64,000 nt of DNA, taken from contig JAHGAU010000007.1 in the NCBI GenBank assembly GCA_019925105.1, forward strand, positions 434,001 through 498,000, written 5' to 3'. Both the position numbers and the translations under genes were made by a program. This document shows, piece after piece, positions 22,923 to 34,281 of the stretch (position 1 is its first letter; every line of letters begins with the position of its first letter). The notes under the pieces are model-generated. The model was not told where the DNA came from, did no database searches, and saw only the letters and a program-made list of their open reading frames with translations. The stretch is from Niebla homalea (Eukaryota; Ascomycota; Lecanoromycetes; Lecanorales; Ramalinaceae).

Positions 22923-24958
22923 ATGATATATCTCATACGCCATTTTGCGGGCTGCGCTCCATTCGGGCTTTCACGCACTCCAGCAAGATTGGCTACCCTC
23001 GTTCTGCTATCATGGCTACTACGAACAGTGAGCGCAAAGACCGCATCAGACTACTTTGTGAAATCTCTACCAGGGCAGCCTGAGGGTTCATTGCTTACGA
23101 TGCACGCTGGGTAAAGCAACCTCCACTGCCCATCAGGCCCATCATCCTGCCGCCTTCTGCTGATCACCTTGTACAGACACATCGAAGTCAACCCTGAACA
23201 CAACGGTAATCTCTTCTTCTGGCACTTCCAGAATCGACATATTGCAAACCGCCAACGGACTGTCATATGGCTGAACGGAGGGCCAGGCTGCAGCTCCATG
23301 GATGGTGCCTTGATGGAAATCGGACCCTACCGGCTAAAGGATAAAGATCATTTAAGATACAACGAAGGAGCCTGGGATGAGTTTTCTAATCTCCTTTTCA
23401 TCGATAACCCTGTCGGGACTGGCTTCAGCTACGTCAATACGGATAGCTTTGTTCACGAGCTTACGGAAATGGCCGACCAAATCGTGAAGTTCCTCACAAC
23501 ATTCTACGAGATGTTTCCGGAGTACGAAGACAACGATGTGAGCGGTCTGAGAGGAGGAGGGGAAATCAAGTGAGCTAACGGCAAGGCCAGATCTACATCG
23601 CGGGGGAATCCTATGCAGGCCAGCATATTCCATACGTCGCGCAAGCAATACTTGATCGAAACGATTCGCCGCCAAATGGCAAGCACTGGAATCTTTCGGG
23701 TCTCTTAATAGGCAATGGCTGGATATCCCCACCGGAGCAGTACGATGCATACTTAACGATGGCCTACCGATCCGGTCTGGTCACCGAAGGCTCAGCTCAG
23801 GGCAAAGAGCTCGAACAGCAGCATGAGCGATGTACAGACGTGCTCAACAAGCCGGACGGGCACGATAAGGTGGACACACCCGCTTGCGAATCGATTCTGC
23901 AGTCGATACTGCGCGTTGCGTCCAAGGACGACAAATGTCCGAACATGTATGACGTACGTCTCACCGACAGCTACCCAAGTTGTGGCATGAATTGGCCCCC
24001 GGACCTCGCGAGCGTCACGCCGTATCTCCGAAAGAAGGACGTGACCGCAGCCTTGAACATCAACCCGGATAAGAAGTCTGGTTGGACAGAATGCTCGGGG
24101 TCTGTCGGGTCCGCATTCGATCCGGTCAAATCCAAGCCGTCGGTATATTTACTGCCCGGTATCATTGAAAGGGGCGTGAAAACCATCTTGTTCTCGGGAG
24201 ACCAAGATCTTATTTGCAATCATATAGGGACCGAGGAAGCGATTCACAACCTGGAATGGAATGGGGGCAAGGGATTTGAACTCTCTCCAGGCACTTGGGC
24301 ACCAAGGCGAGACTGGACCTTTGAGGGAGAGCCCGCTGGCTACTACCAAGAGGCGCGCAACCTCACGTACATTCTCTTCTACAATTCGTCTCATATGGTT
24401 CCGTTCGACTACCCGCGGCGGACCAGAGACATGCTTGATCGCTTCATCGGAGTTGATATTGCCAGCATTGGAGGGTCACCGGCGGATTCCCGGATTGATG
24501 GCGAGAAAGGAGTCGAGACGAGCGTTGGAGGCCACCCTAACAGTACAGCTGCAGAAAAGAACGAGGAGAAGAAGTTGGAAGACGCGAAATGGGGAGCATA
24601 CAGGAAGTCTGGAGAAATGGCCCTCCTAGTCGTCATTATACTCGCTGGGGCTTTTGGCTGGTATGTGTGGAGCGATAGGAGAAAGCGGGCTGGCTACCAA
24701 GGTCTGTTCGGTGGCTCTGCCGGTACCGTGCATCGAAAGCCGCAAGGGAGGGACGTTGAAGCCGCGGATTTCGATGAGGGTGAGCTTGATGATTTACATG
24801 TTGCGAGTCCACCTGAGGAAGGGCTTGAAGACAGGTACAGTCTCGGAGGGGGAAGCAGTGATGAAGATAATAAGGGCGACAAGGCAAGACCAAACGGGCA
24901 TGCCGGAAATTATACAGATGCGGATGTGGAAGGTGACGTTGGGGAGAAGAGAGGATGA
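22923..24958 (+). CDS. KEX1: Pheromone-processing carboxypeptidase KEX1
   Basis: Three exons: 22923-23110, 23177-23537, 23591-24958; introns 66 and 53 bp; 638 residues. A signal peptide/anchor ([16 protein letters not shown]) is followed by the mature enzyme starting [13 protein letters not shown]. Serine carboxypeptidase features: [17 protein letters not shown] for the oxyanion region, catalytic Ser in [13 protein letters not shown] (formed by the second splice), Asp in [12 protein letters not shown] and His in [11 protein letters not shown]. Near residue 530 a transmembrane helix, [18 protein letters not shown], anchors it in the trans-Golgi, and the cytoplasmic tail is acidic. It removes C-terminal Lys/Arg left by the Kex2 protease from pheromones and secreted proteins. 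Adjacent SAR1 is also a secretory-pathway gene, probably by chance. Confidence 0.96.
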
Positions 24959-26110
24959 TTGCATTCTGCATTGCTAGAAGTATGTAATATTGTCAATTCA
25001 TGTGATCCAATCTTGATCTCACGCAGTTACTTCTGGGAAGATGAGCTTTGATAACTTGGAAGTCCCTCCAGTCCATGGGTCTTACTGCGGACCAAGGGAC
25101 GAGTGTTCATCAGATACCATAACGCATTTAGTCGTCTTCAAGGACACGCCGACACCACATAGGGTCTGCGGAATGCCTAAGTGCTTGACTCTATGTTTGA
25201 TATATCATCACGCGAACAGAAGTTTGATTTTGGTCGGTCCGACGCCTGTGACAGCGCATTCCTCACCGCCTACATAACTCCTCGAGCTCAAGCAATCATG
25301 AAGGGATCTGAAACAGACCTTTTGTCAAGGAAAAAAAGGGGGTGACTCCTCGCCTCAAGAATAAGCCCCATCGAGTTACCCTTGCCCCCAGCGCCGTGGT
25401 GACCACGGCCTAGAGGTACAGGCAATCGCATAACTTTCCACAACGACGAATGGCTCTCCATCCACAGCCTATGAGCCTTCCCCCTCACCATCTCGGTGCA
25501 ATCCTCACCTCCTCCCCCACCCTGCCCGAGGTGCTGAATTGAGCGCCATCTCACGAGTGCGGACTCATATCATTGTCCATGTGGCCTCGAGCGACAGCAC
25601 CCACCAGTTCGAGAGCAGAAGATGAAAGGGAGTACGAACGGTAATAGATATGGAGATGGTGGGGTTTAGAGAAGAGGCAGGGAGGAGATGAGCCGCGAGG
25701 GTTGCTTTTATGGCGGCGCTTTTCAGCTTGCTCTGCCCACCCCCGAAAGAGTGGGAGAGATGTCCGGGGACTTTCTCCCAAAGCAAAGGTTGAGTTGATG
25801 AAAGGCCAAATACATGGCACTTTCTGTTTGTAAGCTTCGAATGCGATTCTTTGAGCGAGGAGTGAAGAGGGAAAATGTTGTGTGGGAGCCGCAGATTTGA
25901 AATGCTGGTGCTTGGCTTGGCGCTGCTAGGCGCGTTTGACGCGAATTTAATGGCGGGACGGTGCCTGAAAGGCTGAAAGCTGCCTGAAGATAGAATAGCT
26001 GGTGTCATGAAGGGGACTTAGAATGACACTCATGGCTTGACCTCCTCTGCATGAGGATCCTCGACTCATCCTCTTTTCTCAATCCCCCGTGAACAACTCA
26101 TCGCTGTACG
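24959..26110. other. Intergenic region KEX1-GLE2
   Basis: 1.15 kb. A minus-strand frame at 26008-25565 (147 codons) and two overlapping ones were examined; none has a recognisable domain or presequence, and they overlap each other in different phases. The GLE2 promoter must lie in the last few hundred bases. Confidence 0.45.
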
Positions 26111-27248
26111 ATGTCGGGCCTCTTCGGTAGTGCAGCATCAACAGCATCGAGCGCCAGCAATACCCAAGGAGACATCTCGAAAGACGTTGCAATAAGCAAT
26201 CCTCCCGATGATTCCATTTCGGACTTAAGCTTTTCATCACAATCAGAACACCTTGCCGTGGCATCGTGGGATAAAAAGGTCAGAATCTACGAAATCAACA
26301 GCCAAGGGGGTAGTGAAGGAAAGGCTCTGTTTGATCATGAAGGGCCAGTATTGAGTTGCTGTTGGTCCAAGGTACCCTGTTCCAATTTCTGAAGGTTCGT
26401 GTACATTTCCTCATAATCACTAGGATGGCACCAAAGTAGTCGGAGCCGGCGCCGACAAAGCCGCCCGCCTGCTCGACCTCGGCCAGAACGGCGCTCCAGC
26501 TCAACAGGTGGCGGCGCACGAGAAGGAAATCCGCTGCGCTCGCTTCGTCGAAGTCCCTGGCCAACAGACTCCCGTCCTCGTGACCGGTTCGTGGGACAAG
26601 ACCATCAAATACTGGGACCTGCGCCAATCCTCCGCGGTGGCCAGCATCAACTGCCAGGACCGCGTCTACACCATGGACAGCAAGGACAAGCTCCTCGTGA
26701 TCGGCACGGCGGACCGCTACATCGACGTCATCAACCTCGACAAGCCGGGCGAATTCTACAAGACGATGCAATCACCATTGAAGTGGCAGACCAGGGTGGT
26801 GGCCTGCTTCACCGACGCCACGGGCTTCGCCGTAGGGTCTATTGAAGGCCGGTGCGCGATCCAGTACATTGAGGAGAAGGACAAGAACTCGAACTTCAGC
26901 TTTAAATGCCATCGGCAGACCCCGCCCACGCAGCGCGACATTAGCAATGTGTATTCGGTCAACTCGATCAACTTCCATCCACAGCAGGGGACATTCTCGA
27001 CGGCGGGGAGCGATGGGACGTTTCACTTCTGGGACAAGGATGCGAAGAATCGATTGAAGGGGTACCCCGAGGTTGGGGGCACGATCAGCACGACGGCGTT
27101 CAATCGCTCAGGCAGCATTTTTGCCTATGCAGTGAGCTATGACTGGAGTAAGGGCTACAGCGCGAACACGCCCCAATTGCCAAATAAGGTCATGTTGCAT
27201 GCTGTTGTGGGAGACGAGTGTAAGCCGAGGCCAAAGACTGGCAAGTGA
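26111..27248 (+). CDS. GLE2: mRNA export WD40 protein Gle2/Rae1
   Basis: Two exons, 26111-26371 and 26424-27248, with a 52-bp intron that joins VLSCCWSK to DGTKVVGAGADKAARLLDL; 361 residues. After a short Ser-rich N-terminus, a WD40 propeller: LAVASWDKKVRIYEI, VTGSWDKTIKYWDLR, the Rae1-specific loop QTRVVACFTDATGFAVGSIE, and the blade STAGSDGTFHFWDKDAKNRL. The C-terminal SYDWSKGY is characteristic of Rae1. It binds the GLEBS motif of a nucleoporin and functions in mRNA export and nuclear pore structure. Convergent with ACO2. Confidence 0.96.
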
Positions 27249-27638
27249 TGGTTGGATGCGGTCTAGTGCGAGGCGAGAAATAGAATAAGACGAGAGTATC
27301 ACCACGTGTTGCGGGGGAAAAGGGGCTGATGCGGTTCATGATACCAATGGTCTGGGATGGCCATGTAGCAAGATGCGACGAAGAACATCAAGCCAGGCCG
27401 GAGCTAGTCCTTTCCCCACTCAAGAGACCAAGCGCCTTTTGCGGTCAGATGTTGAGGTACACGAGCTTCTTCTTGCTCGCTACCACTTACTCACATGGCA
27501 CCCATGAATCGATTCAGACAGATGATATAGGGGATACAGTCTCAAGACAGAAGTAGGTAGCTTCATGGGATGGCTAGTAAGCAGTGAAGAGATTATGTTT
27601 AGATTGGACTTGGATTCACGTTTGGATCGTATACTCAC
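27249..27638. other. Convergent 3' region of GLE2 and ACO2
   Basis: 390 bp between two stop codons. Only the 3' untranslated ends are expected; no gene seen. Confidence 0.5.
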
Positions 27639-30143
27639 CTACTCTTTCTTACCCCTCTTTGCCAGTAGATTCAACGCACTCCCCGCGAGGATGAATCCAG
27701 CCTGGTCAGGGCTAATCGTATGCTTCACCTTCAACATCATCTCGGCCCCACCGCGTCTTCGCACCCTCAAGGCCACATCCCCTTTTCCACCCGCCTTTAG
27801 CATGTCCAAAAGCCCGACACTATCAACCAAATCACCTGAGCCGATGCGAGCATAGTCATTCTCATCAGCAAACACCAAGGGTACGATGCCCTGCTTCTTC
27901 AAATTGGTCTCGTGTATCCTGGCGAAGCTTTTCGCAAGTATTACTCGACCCCCTAGGTACCGGGGCTGCAGAGCGGCATGCTCGCGCGCACTTCCCTCCC
28001 CGTAATTGGTCTCCGCGACGACCATCCATTGATGACCCTGGGCTTTCCATTTCTCCGCCAATTGGGGGATGCCACTTTGGGGGACTTTGCCGTCCAGCCC
28101 TGGAGGAGAGAAATAGTCATAAGCGACATTGGTCTCCCCAGTCTCGGCATTGACAGCTCCAATGAGAGTGTTTGCCGAGATGTTCGGGAGATGGCCTTTG
28201 TATTTCAGCCAGGGACCGGCGGCGGATATAGTATCAGTGGTACATTGACCCTGCACTTTATAGAGGACACGGATGTTGGTGAGTTCATGGTCTGGGAAAC
28301 GCGCAAAGGGATCGAGGACTGCGAGACGCTCAGATGTTGAAGATATTACAACTGGATGCGTACTATTAGGGTTACCCGGTGTTGGCTCAAACTCGGGATT
28401 CCCAGATGCAAAGCCTTGACTGGGCAGTTCAGAGCCTGTCGGTGGTGAGAAGCGGAATTGCTCTCCTGAAGATAAGGGTATCGAGTCGACGAGCGGGTTG
28501 AACGTTGTTGAGCCTGAGTAAGACATTGCGATGACGATCTCGGGAGAAGCGAGAAAGTTCATTGTTTGAGGATTGCCGTCATTGCGGCCCTTGAAATTGC
28601 GATTGTACGAGGAGAAGATGGCATTAGAATCGCCTTTGCTGACACCGTCCGTACGTTTCCACTGCCCAATGCACGGCCCACAGGCATTTGCTAGAATAGT
28701 GCCGGAAGCGGAGGAGAAGGCCTCCAAGGTAGAATCCCTGTCCAAGGTAGCTCTAATCTGCTCACTGCCTGGTGTGATAAAGAGATCGGCTTTTGGTTTT
28801 AAGCCTGCTCCCGAGGCCTGCCTAACAAGATCTTCCGCTCGAGTCATGTCCTGATACGAGCTGTTGGTACAGCTGCCGATGAGACCGGCTCCGAACGACT
28901 GGGGCCATTGATTGATCTCCACAGCCTCTTTGAATCCTGAAAGAGGCGTCGACAGATCTGGTGTGAATGGCCCATTGATATGCGGCTCTAGAGTAGACAA
29001 ATCAATGGTGATGACCTCATCATAGCTGGCTTGCTCATCTGCACACAAAAGGTCTTGCTGTCCGCCCAGAGCTGCCACGATGTCGGCGGTTGAGCTTCTA
29101 TTTGTTGATCTTAGATAACGAAGCATCGATCCAGTTAGGGGAAACAGCGAGGTCGTGGCTCCAACCTCCGCTCCCATATTACAAGCTGTGGCCATTCCAG
29201 TGCAGCTCAGGGTCTCGACTCCCGGTCCGAAGTATTCAAGTATGAATCCAGTACCACCACGGACGGTCAGGATGCCCGCAAGCTTGAGGATAACGTCTTT
29301 CGGAGTTGCCCAGCCACTCAACGAGCCCTCCAACCTGATCCCCAGGACTCGAGGGGCCTTCAGCTCCCACGGCGCATCTACCATTGCATCGACCGCATCC
29401 GCCCCGCCAACGCCAATAGCAATTGTCCCCAAACCTCCGCCGTTGGGAGTATGGCTATCCGTCCCCAGCATCATCATTCCTGGAGCTGCATAATTCTCGA
29501 GCACTGTCTGATGTATGATCCCAGCACCTGGCGGCCAGAACTCAATGCCATATTTCTTCGCCGCTGACTCCAAAAAGTCGAAGACCTCCTGGTTTCCCCT
29601 GATCGACTCGGGCAGGTCGACATCGGCGCCCTTCTGGCCCACGATCATGTGGTCGCAGTGGATGCTTGTGGGCACGGCCGTTGTGGGCAGGTCGCATGAC
29701 ATGAATTGTAAGAGCGCCATCTGCGCCGAAGCGTCCTGCATGGCCACGCGGTCCGGCTTAAGCTTGAGCGATGCATTGCCCCGTATGTTGCGGCCATTGT
29801 CGGTGTTTGTGAGCAAGGAGTCCTCGACATTGTCGAGGTGCGAGTAAAGGATCTTCTCCGCATGTGTGAGGTGGTGAGATGTTCCTAGTACCTGACGAAC
29901 TTTATCAAGGTTCTTCACTATCTTTGAGTATGGTGGTCGGCGAGATTGTGCGATTGTATCCGAAGAATTAGAATTACTAGGAACGGCTTCAGAAGCAAAA
30001 CGTCGGACGAAGGGGCGCTGGGAACTTTGTCCATAGCGACGCGCCTATTACATTATCAGCAGTCATGAACGCTTATACAATTGCACTGCAAGACGAACTA
30101 TTGAATGTGGGCGTAGGGGGGGTAAAGCCCTCCCAACGTGCAT
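27639..30143 (-). CDS. ACO2: Mitochondrial aconitase-family enzyme, Aco2/AcoB type
   Basis: Two exons: 30143-30099 and 30044-27639, about 816 residues. The second exon is open from 30044; the short first exon with ATG 30143 and a 54-bp intron (GTTCGT..TAATAG) is inferred because it yields an Arg-rich presequence, MHVGRALPPLRPHSIARRYG, followed by RRFASEA. A 42-bp intron using the donor at 30086 is the alternative. The 4Fe-4S ligand cysteines are visible in LIGSCTNSSYQDM and ANACGPCIGQWKR; substrate and swivel-domain motifs include MLGTDSHTPNGGGLG, AETNYGEGSAREHAALQPR and SFARIHETNLKKQG. In yeasts and Aspergillus this second aconitase mainly serves the homocitrate dehydration step of lysine biosynthesis. 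It is not the main Krebs-cycle aconitase by sequence impression; that assignment is an inference. Confidence 0.9.
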
Positions 30144-30604
30144 ATCGTCGAGGAGTTGGATGGAGAGACGGTGACCTCGGTAGATTTGCAGCAAGATTAA
30201 TCGCCAAATTACACCATTGAGCACAAATTTATTTCTGAAAACCTACAACGAACATGTTGACAAATGATGCGTAGATTCCCAAGAGAATATGAATTACTAG
30301 AAGAAACGCACAAATTCACTTGAGATATTGCAGTAGATTGTGAGTATTATTAGTCCTATGAGGTCCAGCCAAGTAGCAAGCAGCAAGTCTAATCTCTCGT
30401 AGAATTCCAAGCTTCATTTCTCCACATTCATGGTCATCTGCTTTGCGAAAGATGCTCCTTTCACAAAACGAACCATTTGGGTAAGAAGTGAATGGTAGAG
30501 GATCGTGATTATGTCGAATGGCATGATGGACCTTGGCCCCCCTGATTAACGACCGACCTAGCCCTGTTATTTGATCCCTCAACATGCGCGTAGGTATGAT
30601 CAAT
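30144..30604. other. Intergenic region upstream of ACO2
   Basis: About 460 bp between ACO2 start and the 3' end of the GPI-anchored protein gene, both minus strand. No frame of interest. Confidence 0.5.
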
Positions 30605-31458
30605 CTACAGTGCAATGGCAACGCCGGCAACTGCAAGCAGTGCGCCAGCTACAGAGCCCACGTTCCTGCTTCCAGCACCAGTAAACGCCGAGGCGGTTGC
30701 CGAGCTTGATGAACCGGTCCTTGTCGGGACAACGGGGGTGATGGGTGAGCCCGTGGCTCCAGAGCCTGAACCGGAACCAGAGCCAGATCCTGAGCCAGAT
30801 CCTGAACCACCAGATGCAGAGGGGGCAGAGGTGCCGGTTGCGATGGGTGCGGTGCCGGTAAGAAAACCAGACGAGCCAACTGCGGATGCAGACCTATTCC
30901 CAGTGTTACTCAGAGTTCGAACCACGTGAAGCGCGAGGCACTATAGAAGACAGAGACTTACGCGAAGCTGGTCGTCTTAGTGCACGAACACGAAGAGTCA
31001 TAGTATGTCGAGGTCACGACGACCGGGTAGGGTGCTGAGTTCGAGCCCAATTTCTTACTGCCAGAGGTCGCGGAGCCAGAGACGGTAGATGACGAATTGG
31101 ACGAGGTACAGTCTACAAAGTCTGTCATCAGAGGAGCAAGAAGTTGACGGTCGATTACGAGTGCATACCACCCAGGTTTGCGTCTTTGCAAGCCTTCTCG
31201 AAAGAGCTCACAGCGTCACTCTGGCTGGAGGAAGGGCAAAGGTCCGAGATGTATTGCTTGACTTTATCCGACTCTTTACAGCAGATCGTTTTCTGATCGG
31301 CAGGATGCTCAAATTTGCTGTTCGGATCGTCAGCAAACGCGCGTTGCACAAGTAACCTTGAAAGCATACTTCACAGCAGCCAAAAGACATGCTGGTTGAG
31401 CGACGACCACTTGAGCAGCGGCGAGGACAGCAAAGGACAGAACAGTTTTCGAGAGCAT
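30605..31458 (-). CDS. Secreted Cys-rich GPI-anchored cell-wall protein
   Basis: Predicted exons: 31458-31370, 31317-31169, 31121-30962 and 30893-30605, 228 residues. A signal peptide MLSKTVLSFAVLAAAQVVVA precedes a small Cys-rich domain (PACLLAAVNKFEH, DQKTICCKESDKV, ISDLCPSSS, KACKDANLG). This is followed by a Ser/Thr-rich region with VTSTYYDSSCSCTKTT, a (Gly-Ser)n tract of about nine repeats, and a C-terminal hydrophobic tail GSVAGALLAVAGVAIAL preceded by small residues, which together predict GPI anchoring. Eight cysteines are present in the mature protein but their spacing does not match the CFEM domain, so I do not call CFEM. Exon 3 may start instead at 31112, nine bases later in the same frame. 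Function is likely structural at the wall or surface. Confidence 0.75.
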
Positions 31459-31991
31459 TTTGACAGAAGTTTCGATTTTTCTTTGTTGATGGTAACGTGA
31501 ATAGACAGAGTTGTAGATGGAGGGAAACAGATTAAGTGAGTGTGTAATTAGGTCAATAAAGATTGTGCGACAGATCAAGTGCTAATGAGTGACTGTATGA
31601 AGTTGGATGTTGAAAAGTAGAAAAGACAAGAGAATTGGCAGCAACGATCAAAGAAGGATGAGGGAAAAGAAGAGAAAGACGCAAAGAGCGGCGTCTGAAA
31701 CTTCAGGGGCAAGTGGATGCGGCCAAATTGCGCTTTGATTAAGTAATTATATAAGCGTCGTCCACACCAATCAGACCCTTGCGTTCGGCAAGAGTCCAGG
31801 CTGTTCCTGACGCTAATGCATATGCGGGCCTCTACCGTTGCACGGCTGTACCTGAATATCATTGTCATCAACTCATCATACTCCTCACTCGTATCACGCA
31901 CGATATATTGGATGTATGCAGAGGGCTCCAGTCAGATAATGAAACATTGTGCTATTGTTTCGAAAAGCTATTGCGCTTCCCTAGTTCTACA
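31459..31991. other. Intergenic region between GPI protein and SKI8
   Basis: 533 bp; promoter of the GPI protein gene and 3' end of SKI8. No gene seen. Confidence 0.5.
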
Positions 31992-33234
31992 TCAACCACC
32001 CGAAGCTTCCCTGTAGAAGCAAATGCTCCTGTTTGCTCCCCCCGTGGCAAACCCTTCATTCTTGCCTGTTTTGGGCAACCAGTTGACACTCCATAACGTC
32101 TTGTCCGTTTCTGAGTGGGTTGCCACACAATCCCGCCGATCGATTGACCAAACTTTCGCTTTGCCATCGAATGATCTGGGCACTCGTATTAGCAGAGCAA
32201 GCACTGAGCGCCGTTCATGCACGTACCCGCTGAGTAAGAGTTCGCCAGTATGGCTCCAGTCCAGTGACAAAATCCAGGATGTGTGGCCACCAAGGTTTGC
32301 AACCTGCTCGCCCGAACCAACGTCGTATAGAGCAATGAGTTTGGAATCGCCCGCGGCGGCTAACAAACTTCCTCCGGGAGAAAACTTGACAGAGCGAACA
32401 GACTTGACCATGCCTATTCTTCGTCAGCACGGCCGTTCCTCAATACGTCGGTCATCCTGACCCAAGAGAGAATGGGCCAGTTTCCCGGTATCATTGTTGA
32501 ACACGTATACACCGCCGTTCTCATGTCCAGACGCTGTAAATCTTCCATTGGGAGACTTGGGGACATTCGAGTAAGCAATGTCCAGAAACTATTTTCGGAG
32601 GAGCTCACCAGGTCAATGCTCATACCGAAGCTACCCTTTGTCTCGAACTCTTTGAACTTGGCCCCATCTGCAAGGTTGTCCCAGACGTTGATTCTACCGT
32701 CAAACGATGTAGCTGCGAGGTATTGGCCATCTTCTGAAAGGACTATGGCCCAAACTTCACCAGCCCTGTTACCATCTGCAAGACTTTTAGAATTTGCGAC
32801 TCTATGCCATGCTCGGATGTGTCAACGAGGCTTCGTACCCACAATATTGCGCTTCAGAGTCCATTGCCCCTCAGAGTTCATCCACATCTTGACTTCCCCT
32901 CCAAAGCCGACACTAGCTGCTGCCTGACCATTCTGGCTGGTAACAATGTGATGACAGCCTTGAGGATGAGCGCCCTGGAGGGTTTGCGCCAATGGGAAGG
33001 AAGGTTCATTTGTATTGTGGATCAGTATGGATGAGGCACCGGAGGCAGATAGAATTTGAGATTGGGTGACAGCGAGCGCAAATATGTCGGTCGAATGTGC
33101 TGAGAGACTTCAGCTATGGGTAGAAGAGAGGAAACGGAAGAGCGAACCGCCATCAAGCGTGTGGGAGGTGAGATATTGTTTCGACTGTCGATGTCAATTC
33201 CTGTGGCACTTTGTAAAGTGGGGCTACAGACCAT
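31992..33234 (-). CDS. SKI8: Ski8/Rec14 WD40 protein
   Basis: Seven coding exons: 33234-33232, 33184-33148, 33099-32839, 32775-32609, 32555-32462, 32413-32227, 32175-31992; 310 residues, the family length. The first coding exon is just the ATG. Splicing restores SKQYLTSHTLDGAHSTDIFA at the N-terminus, QILSASGASSILIHN, then TSFDGRINVWDN, ETKGSFGMSIDLSPNGRF, SGHENGGVYVFNNDTGKL, SVKFSPGGSLLAAAGDSK, SWILSLDWSHTGELLLSGSF and WSVNWLPKTGKNEGFATG. Ski8 is the scaffold WD40 subunit of the Ski complex that feeds mRNA to the cytoplasmic exosome; in yeasts it also has a meiotic recombination role with Spo11. Six introns of 47-63 bp. Several donors are weak (GTCTGT, GTCAGG). Confidence 0.92.
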
Positions 33235-33591
33235 GTTGTACCCAATTATTTACAGAGGGTCGATCGGCACGACTTATGTATTCTTTACTGAACTGATCTG
33301 CAGGTGAAATCTCCTCACTCATCGTGACATTTGGGGGGGGGTGGGGGTTTCAAGGGAGGCGTCGCCAGTCGAGCCTTTTCCCGAATGCGGCCAGGCATAA
33401 AGGAACGTCATGCGCTGCGCAACTCAATCGGACAATAAAGAGGCTTCCAAATCACGCGGTCGATGTGCTAGCTAAGAGCTTTGCAGCCATGCGTTGTGCT
33501 TCACGATTGCAAATACAACATGTACATCCTAACACCTTCGCTATGCTTGCCAATGTCACGCTCTTTCCGTCACGATCGATATAGGAGGTTG
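33235..33591. other. Intergenic region SKI8-MRPL32
   Basis: Region upstream of the SKI8 ATG. It includes a run of G residues at about 33332-33346. No gene seen. Confidence 0.5.
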
Positions 33592-34090
33592 TCACGAATC
33601 TTGATCATTTGTTCCAGCCGTCCTCTCCATCTTCTTCGAGGTTGCCGCTTTGTCACTCTCTTTCCACCGACTTCGAATCTCTGTGAGATGCTGTCAGTCT
33701 TGTGTGGCAATGCCTACAATATCTGATGATCTTACCTCCCACGCAAAAAGGACAGAGGAGATGTGCTCTCTTGATGTTGCCACACGCTGAGCACCTATTC
33801 AATGATGTGATGTCTTTTAGTCCCTTGCCGGCTAAGAATCGCGATCGCTTCTTGCTGTGTGACGTTTTCTTCTTCGGCACCGCTCGTAGAACTGATTCCC
33901 ATAGGCCGCCTAGTAGTGAGGGTATACTGATGCCCAATACTGTTGGTATCGTCAGGGTCAATCGGGTAGCCATGCCTGCAAGCATCTGATACCGATACCG
34001 GGGCGGGCTAGTCGCGAGAGAGCGGAGTAGAGGTGCAGAGTACAGCGGCGCAAGTGGGAAATGTGATGAGAGGATCCGAGCTGCAGCCAT
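33592..34090 (-). CDS. MRPL32: Mitochondrial large-subunit ribosomal protein bL32m
   Basis: Two exons, 34090-33736 and 33680-33592, 147 residues, 55-bp intron. An Ala/Arg/Leu-rich presequence spans about the first 70 residues. Maturation of bL32m by the m-AAA protease is known in yeast. The mature part begins near AVPKKKTSHSKKRSR, and the zinc ribbon has Cys100, Cys103, Cys113 and Cys116 (RCSACGNIKRAHLLCPFC). The splice joins CVG to EIRSRWKESDKAATSKK and gives a basic, conserved C-terminus. Divergent from CDC10, with 191 bp between the start codons. Confidence 0.95.
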
Positions 34091-34281
34091 TTTGCAATTG
34101 AATGGCCCAAGCTACAGTCTTTGCAGTGAAAGAGGCTTAAAGGTCTAGGCGCTCATTCTGTTAGAAGTATTGGCGAGGCCGAATACAAATAGCACGAGTA
34201 GTAGGCATAAAACAGCAGTTGTTGTGTGCTCTATTGTAACATTGTTTAACAATTGTTCCGAGACAGAAAGCTTTAGCTCCC

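Noticed and set aside
25565..26008. 147-codon minus-strand frame upstream of GLE2
   Set aside because: Overlaps other frames in different phases, has no domain, presequence or membrane segment I trust, and lies where the GLE2 promoter is expected.
30615..30929. Plus-strand frame with Pro-Glu/Pro-Asp repeats
   Set aside because: It is the antisense of the (Gly-Ser)n tract of the GPI-anchored protein, whose signal peptide, cysteines and anchor make the minus strand the coding one.
30605..31458. CFEM domain in the GPI-anchored protein
   Set aside because: Eight cysteines are present but the spacing does not follow the CFEM pattern.
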